Shown in pieces: positions 46,078 to 57,036 of a stretch of DNA of 64,000 nucleotides (its first letter is position 1; each line of letters begins with the position of its first letter). A program made the translations under genes and the position numbers. The notes under the pieces were generated by a model. The model saw nothing but the letters and a program-made list of their open reading frames with translations, ran no database searches and was not told the origin of the DNA. Where the stretch lies: positions 2,279,634 to 2,343,633 of the forward strand of contig BCHU01000001.1 of the NCBI GenBank assembly GCA_001599715.1. Reading direction: 5' to 3'. The DNA comes from Phaeotremella fagi. Lineage: Eukaryota; Basidiomycota; Tremellomycetes; Tremellales; Phaeotremellaceae.

Positions 46078-47340
46078 ATGTCAAACTTCAATTTCAACGG
46101 ATTACATCCACCAGAACAATCAACTTCAACTTCAACTTCAACGTCGTCAGCTTCCTCGTCTTCACTCTCGACAAATAATCTAAAATCACGTTCCCCGCGT
46201 CTAGATTCTCTCGAATCAGGTATTTTCGAATCCAATTTTCTGTTACCGACACCGATACTTAAAATGAACGAACGCGTTGGAACAGCTTTATCATCGACTG
46301 ACGACGAGGTCAACCCCATAACACCGGTTTTATCAGATTCGTTGAGACTACAAAAGAATAATCTTAATTACGTCTCACCGTCTAATCCGTTCAGCGGTGG
46401 GGTTCGAAAAGAAGCTGAATTCTCAGGTAATCAATCTACGAGTAACTCCAACCATCATACATATTATCAACAAGATCCAAATCCAGGTTCATCAAGGACG
46501 AGAAGACTCATTCCTCCATTAACGAATTTTTCAGAATTCCTCACTACCAACTCCAACTCCAATCCAAATCCAAACTCGAATCCAGGTATCAAACCCAAAA
46601 CGAAAAGACGAACCAGTAACCCGAACCATTTCTACGGGTCGACCTCAACAAAGGATACATACGATGTTGCCCAATTGAGGAAAAAGTTTAGACATCATTA
46701 TAAACTTTTTTGGATTACTCCTTGGACGGTTGAGAGGATCTGGGATTTGGGAGTGAGGGTGTTGTTTTGGATCTCGGTTTGGTTTTTTTTGAGTGCACTC
46801 TTTGGGTTTGGGTATAAACATCAACTTCAACCTCTACAACTTGGTACTGGCACTGGTACTGAATCACAACCCCAACCTCATGGTCATAGTCATTTAGGCC
46901 ACGAGATTGAAGTTCATGAATATCGAAAAGCGGAATATCAGAATCAATATCATGCTCTACCGTCTACTCAAAAAGTTAACGTAATAGTAGAAGAAGATGT
47001 TGAAGACGATGAAAAGCCAATCATCGAATCAGAAGAGGAAATCAAACAAGAATTCGATTCCAACCAAGAATCAGAGGATGACCAAACAGAAACTCCAACT
47101 ATAATTATCAACGATGAACCCGATTCCGAACCCTCATCCTCATCTCTCCACAAACAACGAAATAGAATAGGTACAGGTGCAGGAGTGATAAAAACGGTTA
47201 AGAAAATCACTGATTCCTGGAAATTCGGTGGGAACAAGAAAACGGTTCAAGATAGGGATATGAAAAGATTGAACAGGGAGAAGATGGAAGCGATTTATCA
47301 AGGTGAACATGAACATATTGTGTTGGCCGGGATGGCCTAG
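46078..47340 (+). CDS. single-transmembrane protein of unknown function, intron-less
   Basis: A 420-codon uninterrupted frame. The N-terminal 200 residues are Ser/Asn/Pro-rich and disordered-looking, starting MSNFNFNGLHPPEQ with Ser/Thr repeats. A compact region follows: RKKFRHHYKLFWITPWTVER then IWDLGVRVLFWISVWFFLS, giving one strong transmembrane segment at about residues 222-245. The C-terminal half is highly acidic (EEDVEDDEKPIIESEEE), then basic (KTVKKITDSWKF), ending EHEHIVLAGMA. A basic patch before the helix and an acidic tail after it suggest a type II or tail-type organelle membrane protein. The family is not recognised. The gene converges with the next minus-strand gene across a poly-T tract. 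Confidence 0.65.
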   Translation: MSNFNFNGLHPPEQSTSTSTSTSSASSSSLSTNNLKSRSPRLDSLESGIFESNFLLPTPILKMNERVGTALSSTDDEVNPITPVLSDSLRLQKNNLNYVSPSNPFSGGVRKEAEFSGNQSTSNSNHHTYYQQDPNPGSSRTRRLIPPLTNFSEFLTTNSNSNPNPNSNPGIKPKTKRRTSNPNHFYGSTSTKDTYDVAQLRKKFRHHYKLFWITPWTVERIWDLGVRVLFWISVWFFLSALFGFGYKHQLQPLQLGTGTGTESQPQPHGHSHLGHEIEVHEYRKAEYQNQYHALPSTQKVNVIVEEDVEDDEKPIIESEEEIKQEFDSNQESEDDQTETPTIIINDEPDSEPSSSSLHKQRNRIGTGAGVIKTVKKITDSWKFGGNKKTVQDRDMKRLNREKMEAIYQGEHEHIVLAGMA

Positions 47341-47416
47341 GGGGTTGGGAAGTTGGGAAGTTGTTTTTGTTTTGGTCATCTGGGTTAGCTTTGGACTTTT
47401 ACTGTAGCTCTATGGG

Positions 47417-47433
47417 TTTTTTTTTTTTTTTTT
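47417..47433. terminator. 17-nt poly-T tract in convergent 3' region
   Basis: A T17 run lies 77 bp after the stop codon at 47340. In this fungus such tracts probably belong to the 3' UTR or polyadenylation zone. Confidence 0.4.
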
Positions 47434-47519
47434 AATGCATGGGTATCGGTGGTTGGTGTATCAAATTCGAACTAGCAGATATATCCTTTAGTGTTACATC
47501 CAAAATCTAAATCTTCAAG

Positions 47520-48163
47520 CTACACCTTCTTCCCATCCGAAATATCAGATTTCAAAGCCTTCTCCAAACCCAACAGAGATCTCTCATTCTCAGAGAGCGT
47601 AACCAACGAATCCGTGTATCTAAAAACTTGTCTCCGCAGCTGGAACATCAGGATTGGTGTCTTAGTATTTGACGAATTTTCGTGTATCGAATTTTGGACT
47701 CACACCTGAAAATACATGTTCTTTGGGACCGAAATCTGCTAGTAAGGCCATGTAGACACAGGCAACTGTGTTTTAGTTAGTTATGATTATGGAGTATAAA
47801 TATGGAGTAGGATTGAAGATGTGGTAGGGTAGGTATCCCATATCTCCCTTGGTCGTATCATCAAATATTCAGAGATATCCAGAAAAATCCCTCGTCTAAT
47901 CTTCATCAAATATCATCACCAATCAAAAATCCAAACACATAAAACTCACATCCACCCAAAACCCAACCCCCGACTCCAATAAACTTATTCGTCCTCCCAC
48001 TAAACATCCCCCCTTCACCGTTCCTATACATCTCCCTAAAATATCTTTCGGCTTCCTCTTTCGTTCGTTGAGTTGGGAGTTTGGTAGGGTCTGGTCCGGT
48101 GTAGGATCTTTCTGGATTTCGGAGACGTGATTGGGTTGAGGGACCTGGACCTGGGACTGACAT
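47520..48163 (-). CDS. small protein with one transmembrane segment, uncharacterised
   Basis: Three exons encode about 130 residues. Exon 1 from 48163: MSVPGPGPSTQSRLRNPERS, then TKEEAERYFREMYRNGEGGM, and GRTNKFIGVGGWVLGG. A long intron for this window (47766-47949, 184 nt) joins the hydrophobic segment to FACVYMALLADFGPKEHVFS. A second intron joins to LRRQVFRYTDSLVTLSENER and SLLGLEKALKSDISDGKKV. The combined segment from FIGVGGWVLGG to MALLADF is a single membrane helix. Size, charge pattern and helix position resemble small inner-mitochondrial-membrane subunits, but I cannot name the family. The splice frames are consistent across all three exons. Confidence 0.65.
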
Positions 48164-48467
48164 TTTGGTGGAACGGGGGTGGAATGGGATGTTGATATAT
48201 TGTGGTTTATGGTTTTGTTATTGGTTTTTGGTAGTTTTTGTTTTTGTTTTTAAATCTAATTCTTCGATTGGTGGCTCAAATTTTGTGGCGACGTGGGGAT
48301 TACAATTACATTTCCTCTATTAACATAAAAACAGATATGAACCTCTCGAACCAGTATAAACATTACGAAGCACAGGAAGATAACATGAAAACAGGGTATA
48401 ACAACACCAACAAACACACTTCGAAGCACAAGATCCAGTCAGAAGTTGATTTCAATCCCACCTCTCC
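48164..48467. other. spacer
   Basis: 304 bp upstream of the small membrane-protein gene and downstream of the Met/Gly-rich gene. The GT-rich stretch at 48185-48250 is the only visible feature. Confidence 0.4.
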
Positions 48468-50139
48468 CTAGTAAGCTCCACCTCCCCCGCCGTATCTTGG
48501 AGTACCGTATGCGTACCAAGTTCTACCTGGACCACCTGGGAAGGTTGGGTTCCCCATTTGATCAATTGGTTGATTACCGTAAGCGACGCCATGTTGACCT
48601 GCGAAGTTGTACGGATGCATTCCCTACGAGATCAATTTGATCAGTCGTTTTCACTGCAATTGGATTGGAACGACGAAGAAATGACTCACTGGAACAGCCT
48701 GAGCTTCACCCATTGGTAAACCTGATGCACCGAATTGACCAATAGCTCCCATACCTGGTACACCGCCCATGTTCATTGGTATCATCCCCATACCCATGCC
48801 TTGACCTGGAAGTTGCATACCTGGTTGCATCCCCATTCCCATTCCTCCCATCATCGGATTCCCACCCATCATAGGGTTTCCACCCATCCCCATAGGTCCC
48901 ATTCCGTTGTTAGGCATCATACCTTGCATCATAGGGTTCATACCTGGCATCATACCCATTTGGTTTTGGTATGGCATTTCTATGTGAGTCGAGGAATCAG
49001 TTTTAGCTAAGAACGATTGAAATTGGTGTCACTTACGATATAACCCACTTCTTCTTCTGGCTCTTCGACCATCGCTCTCGGAATCGCTGTCATCATCAGC
49101 ACCGTATCCTGAATGTCTGGAATGGTGATGATGATGGTGTCTATGATCAGGTCGAGTGAGATCGTAGTGCTAAAGTTGATATCAGTATTTATTTCCATCA
49201 ATTGCGTCGACTTACACGATCGAACAAATGTTTAGCAGTGGCAGCAGCGTATTCAGAAGCTTCTTCTGCGTTAGCTCTAGTAGAACGTGGAGTGACTCTG
49301 TCCCATAGATTGAACACTGAAATGGAGTGTCAGTTAACTTTTAGTTCATCTCATTCAACAGAGAAACAAACTGACATTCAGCAATAGCCAAACCAACTAA
49401 ACGTTCACGATTCTCTTGAGACGGATAAGAATGATAAGCTGAATAATGATCTCTATCCCAAATCCTAAAAAACGTTTTCATCAGTTCCCACATCCCTCGT
49501 ACATCAACTCACAGATAAGCCTGATAAGCAGCAGCACCACCTAAAGTCTTATTACCAGCTTCTTCACCTTCACCCCTGAAATAAACTCTTCGATGGGCAT
49601 CACGAGCTGATTCCTCTGATAGATGTCTGGTTCCAAAGAAGTTTGATAACGAGTTCATCTGGGTTTTGGTCAGTGGGTTGGTCTGGGTGGCAACCCACGA
49701 GATTATCGAAAAAGCCTCTTTCAAGTCTTGAACCTGAATATTGAGCGTTAGCCTGGAGGTGGATTATGGTGTCAGTGGAAGATCTAATCCAAAGATAGCT
49801 GTATTAATATACTTACTAAATCCCATGCACCCCAAGTCGGTTGTGGTCTATAATTAATAGCAGGAAGTTGATATTCGTATCCCTAGTAACCAAGTAAGTC
49901 GGTTGACAAAGACTGAGGTTATAATCACTCACCAATTGTTGAGGCATATAAGCTTGACCATACCCCATCCCCATCATACCAGGCTGCATCATCCCCATGC
50001 CCATGCCCATTCCTCCCATCATAGGATTCCCACCCATCATACCGTTGCTCATCGCTTGGGCTTGAGCTTGTTGTTGAGCCACTTGCATTTGCATCATTCT
50101 TGGATCCATCATCCCTGGTTGAGAGTAGTATGGTTGCAT
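48468..50139 (-). CDS. Met/Gly-rich protein with CipC-like (DUF3759-like) core
   Basis: The start at 50139 gives MQPYYSQPGMMDPRMMQMQV, followed by a GMGMGMMQPGMMGMGYG-type region. After introns comes a compact core: VQDLKEAFSIISWVATQTNP, GGAAAYQAYLIWDRDHYSAY, ENRERLVGLAIAEV and SEYAAATAKHLFDRHYD. The pattern of an A.A.QAY..W helix, a short loop and a GLA.AEV helix is similar to CipC-type stress-response proteins of fungi, though the match is from memory of the pattern. A His-rich stretch (HHHHHHSRHSG) and acidic/Arg segment precede a second long Met/Gly/Pro repeat region, and the protein ends GRTWYAYGTPRYGGGGGAY. Six or so introns. The Met-rich flanks could bind metal or act as flexible linkers; this is speculation. 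Confidence 0.6.
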
Positions 50140-50624
50140 GTCTGTGGATATGTGTTAGTGATAGATGGGTGGATGGATGTTAAGAAGAAGGAATGGTATA
50201 GATTGATGTTGATGTTGATGTTATCACAACGTGTTTCATCACCATCAAAAGGAGGTTGGAGGGAGGGAGGACAAAAAGCTGTGGCTGTGTGGTGTGTGGT
50301 ATCGCATTATCAATTTCACATTGCTCCACTGTTCTTTTTGTGTAAAAAACATTAAGACTATAAGAGCCAATACAGCAGCATAAGAGCTAAACCAGACAAT
50401 ACGAGTAAGACAAAAACCTAAGTGTTAAATAGCAAACCCCTTACCATCACATCTCACGGGTACAACACGACTATCATAAACACATTCACCACTCTTCTCA
50501 AATCTTGACACCATCTAATCATCGAGCCCAGATCCATGGAAGAAAATGACTCAAGCATCAAGTAACATCAGGTATAGTACATCAAACAATCATCAAAACA
50601 TCAACAAAAGAAGAACAAAAAAAA
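50140..50624. other. spacer between Met/Gly-rich gene and INCENP gene 3' end
   Basis: 485 bp with the upstream region of the former and the 3' region of the latter. It includes GATGTT repeats (50190-50222), a GGAGG-rich patch (50250-50270) and an A-rich end (50590-50625). Confidence 0.4.
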
Positions 50625-53600
50625 CTATTTAGGAGCATTCTTGAAACCCATTTTCTGAGCATATTCAACTTCCTCCTGAACAGTCAATCGATCACCTTCA
50701 CTCCAATTAGCACTACTCGTTCTATTCCTGAATTTCCCAGTTCGAACTTTGAACAGTTCCTCCATTGAGAGAGGTTTGATTGGACCGAATAACTCGTCAG
50801 GGTTGAATGTCGATTGTTGTTCTAGTGCTCTTCGGAGTTCTGGTGAATCAGCCCATTGAGGTCGATCGAAAGTTGGTTCTTTGTCTTCATCGTCCGAATC
50901 GGAATATCTGTTTTTGGTCAATGGGTTTTACATGGTGAGGTAGGAGGATTCACTTACTCTGACGCTATGTCTGGTAAAACTATATCTTCAGATTGCATAT
51001 CGACAACCTTCTGCTCCAATTGACTTTGAAGCGTGACTCTAGATTGTTGAAGTACAGTCGAAGCTCTACTAACCCCTTGACCTGAAGATGGTCCAGGACC
51101 CATAGATTGACCCAAAGCAGATGGTCGTGAAGGTGGTCCAAGCGGTCGACGATCCTGTGAAGCAGCTTGTGTAGTAACCAATCTAATCGTACCGGAATTA
51201 GTACTAGAAGTGATTGGAGGTGGATCATTAGCTGTTCTGAAAGATGTTGGTCCGATTTTAGTGATTGTCGTGGACGAAGTTAAATTCTGTCGAACAGGTT
51301 CTTTACCTTTACCATTTGTACTTGATGATAAACCGGATGGAGGAGCCACTCGTTTAGCAGGATTGAGGGTACTACTTTTATTAAGCATCGGTGCCATTTT
51401 ACGTTTCCTGTTAGCTTCCTCATCGGCCTATTGTTTACAGTCAGCACATAGCATTCATATACATCACCACCTACCTTAAGTTTAGCAGCAGCAGCAGCCT
51501 CTCGCTCCTCCCTAGCAGCTTTATCACGAGCCATCTGAGCAGCTTTCTCATCCCTCTCCTTCTTTCTTTTATCGAGTTCCAATCTGATTCGACGTTTCTC
51601 CTCAACTTCAATCGCTTTCAATCGTTTTTCCTCTTCAGCTTTAGCACGTTCATCTTCAGCTTTCTTCTTTGCTGCTAAGATTTTACGTTGTTCTGCTTGT
51701 TCTTTAAGGAAAGCTTTTCTATCTTCAACGGATTGAGCCTAAATATTTCGATTAGTAAACAATTTACATGGGAATGAATGATAATACTCACCTTCTCCTT
51801 CGCAGCAGCTGCCATCGCCAATGCCTTCACATGACCAGGTACAGGTTTAACACCCAAAGTCTTGGAGGCGATAAGATTAGCTTGATTAAGCATACTACTA
51901 GTGGTGGTCTGTGAAGAAGTACTAGCAGCCAACATATGTGAAGCAGCTAGACTAGCTACTGAAGATCGAGCAGAATCTTTAACCTATCACCAAAGTCAGT
52001 ACAAGACAAATAAAACCGTTATTTGACTCACAGGAATGAATCCCCTCTCCCTAACCGATTTGATCTCAGCAATCTCATCTGAATCACTTTCCAATTCGTC
52101 AATCTCTTCATCTTTTTGAACAAATTTGAGAGGCTGAGGTTGGGTTGAAACTTGAACGACAGGTTGAGGTGGTGGTCTAGATTTATATTTATTCTCTGCG
52201 ACGACAGCTTCTTGAGTCGACATGAGTGGGGGTACGTCACTTGCATGATCTCTTTTCTTGAACTTGTCAGGTGATGGTTGTACGTGTTTTTCAGTACGAG
52301 CGTGGAGTGTTGGGATTTCTTTGCTAAGTTGTAAACGGGGCGGGGTACCGTTAGGTGTTGTTGTTTCGAGGATTTCTTCTTCTTCATCATCGGGAGACAA
52401 TTCTCGGCGGTGAATGTCTGGAGCAGATTCGATGATCTCCATTACCTCTTCTTCTTCGTCTTCTTCGTCCTTTATGGGTTCAGTAGTCACAATAGTAGAC
52501 TTCTGATCAACCGTTTCGGGAGAAATCGATTGGACCACCTTGGCCTCTTTCTCCCTCTCCTTCTCCTTTTCTACCTCCGCCTCTTGATCCATACCCTCCA
52601 TCAATCTCCTCAATTCCTCCTCAGCCTCCTTCTCTGCCTGCAAATCATCTTCTAATTCACGTTGCAATCTAGCTGCCTCCTCTGTAGCACTTTTAGCACT
52701 ACCCCCCATACCTAAACTTCTACCTAGACTTCCTAAACCACGTAAGAATCCTGTACCAGTCGATGTAGGTAGTGGTGTAGTTGTTGGAGCTATAACAACT
52801 GATTTCGTTGATGCGACCAAAGCTGCCTTTTGTTTGGCTTGCGTACGTTCCCTCATTTCATCCAACGCTTTCGTTACTTTTGAAATATGAGTTTCTTGGG
52901 TGTTTGGAGTAACTTGTTCATCGATTGTCATTGTGGTTTCCTGGGTTGGCGTAGGAAGTACAGAAACTGATGAGAAATTCGTTGGTCGAGGAAGGGCAGG
53001 TAATGTAAGTCGACTAGTCTCTGTACTTCTAGGACCATGATTATCGATCTTGACAACTTTCTCTGGTCGTTTTTCGTCATTCTCTTGACTGTCTTCTTCC
53101 AAGCCTTCATCAGATTTTCGTTTCAATCCACCAAGAGGTACTAAGCTCTTCCTTAAACCGTTGTATTCAGCTGTACTGGGTCGATGAGCAGGTGCTGCAA
53201 CAGATTTTCGAATGACAGCTTGTTCTGGTAATCCATTGATTGGAACTGTACCGGTACCTAGAGCTTGTCGAAGCCATGATGATCGGACTTGTCGAACGGG
53301 AACAGGAGGGGCAGAGGGTTGAACGGGTTCGACTGGAGCTTCCTCGATTGGTTGAACAGTAGTCTCCGGAGCTTTGTTTTCGACAGAAGGTGGCTTAGGT
53401 TCGATGACAACCTCAACTTGTTTGGACGTAGCAATTGAACCTGATTGACCAACAGTAGGACTATTGGGTTGCACAACCTTTGTCACGGCTCGCAACGGCG
53501 ATTTCACCGATGACGATTTGGAAACCTCATCCGTGTTATCAACCTGCTGAGCTTCAGAGTTTGATTTACTACCCTTGGAAGTCTTATCCACAGACTTGGC

Positions 53601-54420
53601 AAGTATTGTACTAGCAACAGCACCCAAGGAAGAGACAGGAGGTTCAGTAGCACCATTTTTGGTAGGAGATCGAGAAATAGATCTAGTGACTCGAGTATAT
53701 GCCTCTTGCTGTTGTAAAGTTTTAACAGGAGATTTAACAGGCGACTGAACGGTTGGAGTTGAATATTCAGAATTTGATTCGGATTGACCTGAGTTATTGG
53801 CAGAATTGTTGACTTTGGTCGCTGCTTTGGTTTTTTTACCTTTGGGTTTGGGTTTGACTTTTTCTCCTTTACCGATGAGAGGGACGGGTTTCGACGATTT
53901 ACCCTTAGATGGGGATTGCTGGTTGGAAGTAGGTGATAGCACGTTTAATGTTCGCGATTGAAGTGGAGATTGTTGACGTATCTAGGTCGATCGTTTAGTG
54001 AGTGCGAGATAAACAAGTAAACAAACATACCGAAGGACTATTCTTCGAACTAACTGGACTGAGAAGTTTGTTATTCAATCCGATAAGTTTCTGAGCCCTT
54101 TCTTTGTCTTGCAGAACCATAGCTCTTGTTTTCTTTACCGTTTGAGTACGAGAGGGAGTTTTGATCAACTCAGCAAATGGTGCCCTGAGTGAGTCAGCCA
54201 TTGCCATCTATTTACGTCAAAGTTTTCGAGGAGAATTTGACACCCACCTGGACTGTTTATCCATAACACCATCCATATAGTTATCCAACCAACCATATCC
54301 AACATCACTGATCATTTCCTCCAAACTCGACAAGCTAGCTTTCGCAGCTGCTCTCAAACCTTTACGAAGATCGAAAGCGTAATCATCCAAAGTTGGTATA
54401 TTTGAATGAAGGGAAGACAT
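50625..54420 (-). CDS. INCENP: INCENP/Sli15/Pic1, inner centromere protein
   Basis: Scaffold of the chromosomal passenger complex that binds and activates Aurora kinase. The N-terminus from 54420 (MSSLHSNIPTLDDYAFDLRK, then EEMISDVGYGWLDNYMDGVM) matches the survivin/borealin-binding end in position and helical character. A long Ser/Pro/Lys-rich middle follows. A charged single-helix/coiled-coil region lies at about 51740-51430 (KRRIRLELDKRKKERDEKAA and similar). The C-terminal IN-box reads RPQWADSPELRRALEQQST, NPDELFGPIKPLSMEELFK and GKFRNRTSSANW, including the TSS motif phosphorylated by Aurora during activation. The stop is at 50625. Predicted length is about 1,150 residues, within the wide family range. 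Five or more short introns. All diagnostic elements are intact. Divergent from haspin. Confidence 0.93.
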
Positions 54421-54686
54421 GGTGGACGGTGAGGGTACTGGTCTGAGAGCTCTATAGCCAGTGTATGAGTATTTAAAAGAATGTAAAGATGAAAGTTGAG
54501 AAATAACAAGTAAAATGAAGAAGGATCTTAGGATGTTTACGTCGAGCGAAAGGCAAGTCAAGTCACGTGATCCAAGCTGTCAACAACAACAACCTTGAAT
54601 CATCTTCATTTCTCTTCATTTTTTACATATTAATTCGACATTATAAAGGTCATATTACCTACGATCAAGACCACTAGTCACTCAAA
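54421..54686. promoter_or_regulatory. bidirectional INCENP / haspin promoter with TCACGTGA site
   Basis: 266 bp separates the two start codons. The palindrome TCACGTGA (54563-54570) sits near the centre, 143 bp from the INCENP ATG and 117 bp from the haspin ATG. Such an arrangement would allow co-regulation; expression data would be needed to show it. Confidence 0.6.
54563..54570. promoter_or_regulatory. TCACGTGA palindrome in INCENP/haspin promoter
   Basis: A perfect 8-bp palindrome containing the CACGTG core, near-central in the shared promoter. Confidence 0.5.
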
Positions 54687-56687
54687 ATGATGCACAGCAA
54701 CGTAGGTTCTTTTGCTCACCCTTTTTTCCCACCTGAAAAATGACCTTGGAACGCGACTGATTTTGATTTTTGATTTTCCCATCTGTTTACGTTAAATTCA
54801 CAGACCCGTAAAGTAAGTTGTATATTTGATCATTTATACAAGCATCCAATTGACCAAATATAGGTCACTACATATGGTAAAAAGAAAACTGTAGGTTTGT
54901 TCGAAAGCGTATTCTGACTTTTCAGCGTATCATCCCAGTACACGACGATTTTACAGATCATACACCCGTTCGACCAACATCAGCAACTAAATCAACGTTC
55001 GATGAATCTGAATCAACCAGTTCACCAAAACCCAAATCCAGACCCCCACTTCAAGTCAAACTTTCATCTGAGATTGTTAATGTTATCAATTCAGTTAATG
55101 TAAAACCTGATGACGGTGGCAAAAAAGTAAACAACAAACAAAAAGTTGTCGAGGATGATGTACGGGTTGAAACGATCCCTAAGAAATCGAACGATAAATC
55201 CAAAGTTATCAAAAAGCCTAAACAGGTCATTGACGTCGTCGAACTTCCACTTCGTAAAATCGATAAACCAGAGATTACACCAGAGATCGAATCTCTCACA
55301 ACTCAACTCGAAGCAACAACCATAACTCGTACCCTAAGAACCAGACCAACATCAACAATAAACGATCTCCTCCAACAATGCACGTCCAAAACCATCCATC
55401 CATTCTCGGATATTTTCACCACTCCATCGTTCAAATCTCTCTTTCCTGGTGTCAAGAACGACGAATACACTTTGAGCAAAATCGGTGAAGCCTCTTACTC
55501 AGAGGTTTTCGCTGTTAGATATGGAAGAGATTCAGAGGCCGTCATCAAAGTCGTTCCTCTCTTGTCCCCGCCTGGAGTTGGAACTCAAACGAATGACAAA
55601 GAAATACCTGAATGCAGTGAAATCTCTGATGTCATGAGGGAAATTGGTGTCACGGAGCAAATGTCTGATTTGAAAGGTGGCGGGTTTGGACATTATCGAG
55701 GGTGAGTGATATAAGCGTGACATACAATTGAAGCATGTTAGGTCATTTGTCGTTTCTGGAACCTACCCAACGGAATTGTTAGATCAATGGGATGAATACA
55801 AATGGACTTTGGGATCAAGTTCGATCAGACCTGGTAAGTTTTCAGACAAACGATATAGAATTGCATCTGATGTTTTGAACAGATTCATTCACCTCCGATC
55901 AATACTACACAATCTTCGTTTTATCCAATGGAGGTAAAGATTTGGAAACTTTTAAATTCAATTTGCAAACTGGTTGGATACAGGCTTTAGGAGTTTTTTG
56001 GCAGGTAGCTGCGGCTCTGGCAAGAGCGGAAATTTATTTGGATTTCGAGGTAAATCGTCATCTCGACATATAAAGAAATTGATATTGATTCCGACTGTAG
56101 CATCGGGATCTTCACGAGGGTCAAATCTTGATTACTCCTTATCCAACCAAACCAACATCAACAATAAATTACTTAACCCCATCGACATCTGGCGTTCAAA
56201 CCGTTGTTATCGATTTCGGATTATCCAGATTAAACATCAAAAACAAATGTATCTTCACTCAACTTCCTGAAGACGTTTATGAAGGCGTAGGAGATCAGTG
56301 GGACGTTTATCGTAAAATGAAAGAAGTAATTGGGGAAGATTGGGATGGGTTCCATCCGATTACGAATGTTTTGGTAAGCATCGTGTTTTTCATATGGATT
56401 GAAGCTGAAGCCTGGTGATATAGTGGTTACAATATATTCTTAAGCGACTAATATCCAAAACGCCATCTCTGAAAAAACCAAGAATCGTAAATCAGAATCA
56501 ACCAACACGATCAACACGTACTACAACAACGTCGAAACCAACCAACAAAGAAGATAACAAAGACAATATAAACGCGTACCAAATTTTAGTATCGCTACAG
56601 AACACTTTCAAGGTTAACGGGAGAAACGGATTTAAATGTGCGGTCGACGTCGTTCAATTTGGTAAAGAGATGGGTTGGATCGTTTGA
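54687..56687 (+). CDS. haspin-family histone H3 Thr3 kinase
   Basis: Atypical mitotic kinase (fission yeast Hrk1, budding yeast Alk1/2, animal haspin). Small 5' exons encode MMHSNTRKVTTYGKKKT and RIIPVHDDF, an N-terminal pattern typical of fungal haspins. A Ser/Lys-rich region follows. The kinase domain begins near 55465 with LSKIGEASYSEVFAVRYG (glycine loop) and the VAIK-like lysine in AVIKVVPL. The haspin insertion EISDVMREIGVTEQMSDLK follows. The catalytic loop is FEHRDLHEGQILITPYP and the metal-binding motif is VVIDFGLSRLN. The end reads CAVDVVQFGKEMGWIV with stop 56685-56687. About eight introns. Two positions look unusual for the family: Glu after HRDLH, where Trp is usual, and a canonical DFG where haspins normally have DYT/DFT. 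The domain is otherwise complete, so I expect an active kinase. Confidence 0.9.
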
Positions 56688-57036
56688 GGTTTCCTTGGAT
56701 AGGTTGGCGGAGTTGTACTTTTATGGTCTGTTTATAGAATCACGTCGATTTGGATTCGTGTTTGAATGTAAATATTGCTTCTGAATCCTGGGGAGATGGA
56801 GAAGTTGGATGAAACTTTTCTCGATTGCTCTACTCTACTTACTGCACAGGTGAACGTGTACAGGACCGGGATAGTGCAATCCTTTGATGAGTCTTCAGAA
56901 ATGAGGGTGAAGGATGGTCGTGAGGTGTCAAAGATATACTTTCAAATTAACCTTACATCACTGCATGTACATTTGATCACTAAACAACTAAACAACAAAA
57001 CAACTGGACAACTAACTGGTGCACTCGACCTGGAAT
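56688..57036. other. convergent spacer, haspin / broken orphan
   Basis: 349 bp. An A/C-rich imperfect repeat of AACTAAACAACT-type units is present at 56980-57020. A plus-strand frame at 56775-57089 overlaps the neighbouring gene and looks like chance. Confidence 0.4.

Noticed and set aside
48735..50355. His-rich plus-strand frames
   Set aside because: These are the reverse complement of the Met/Gly repeat codons of the minus-strand gene.
54217..54561. Longer INCENP N-terminus from an upstream ATG
   Set aside because: The extension is hydrophobic and crosses the conserved start MSSLHSNIPTLDDYAF; it would also take up part of the shared promoter.
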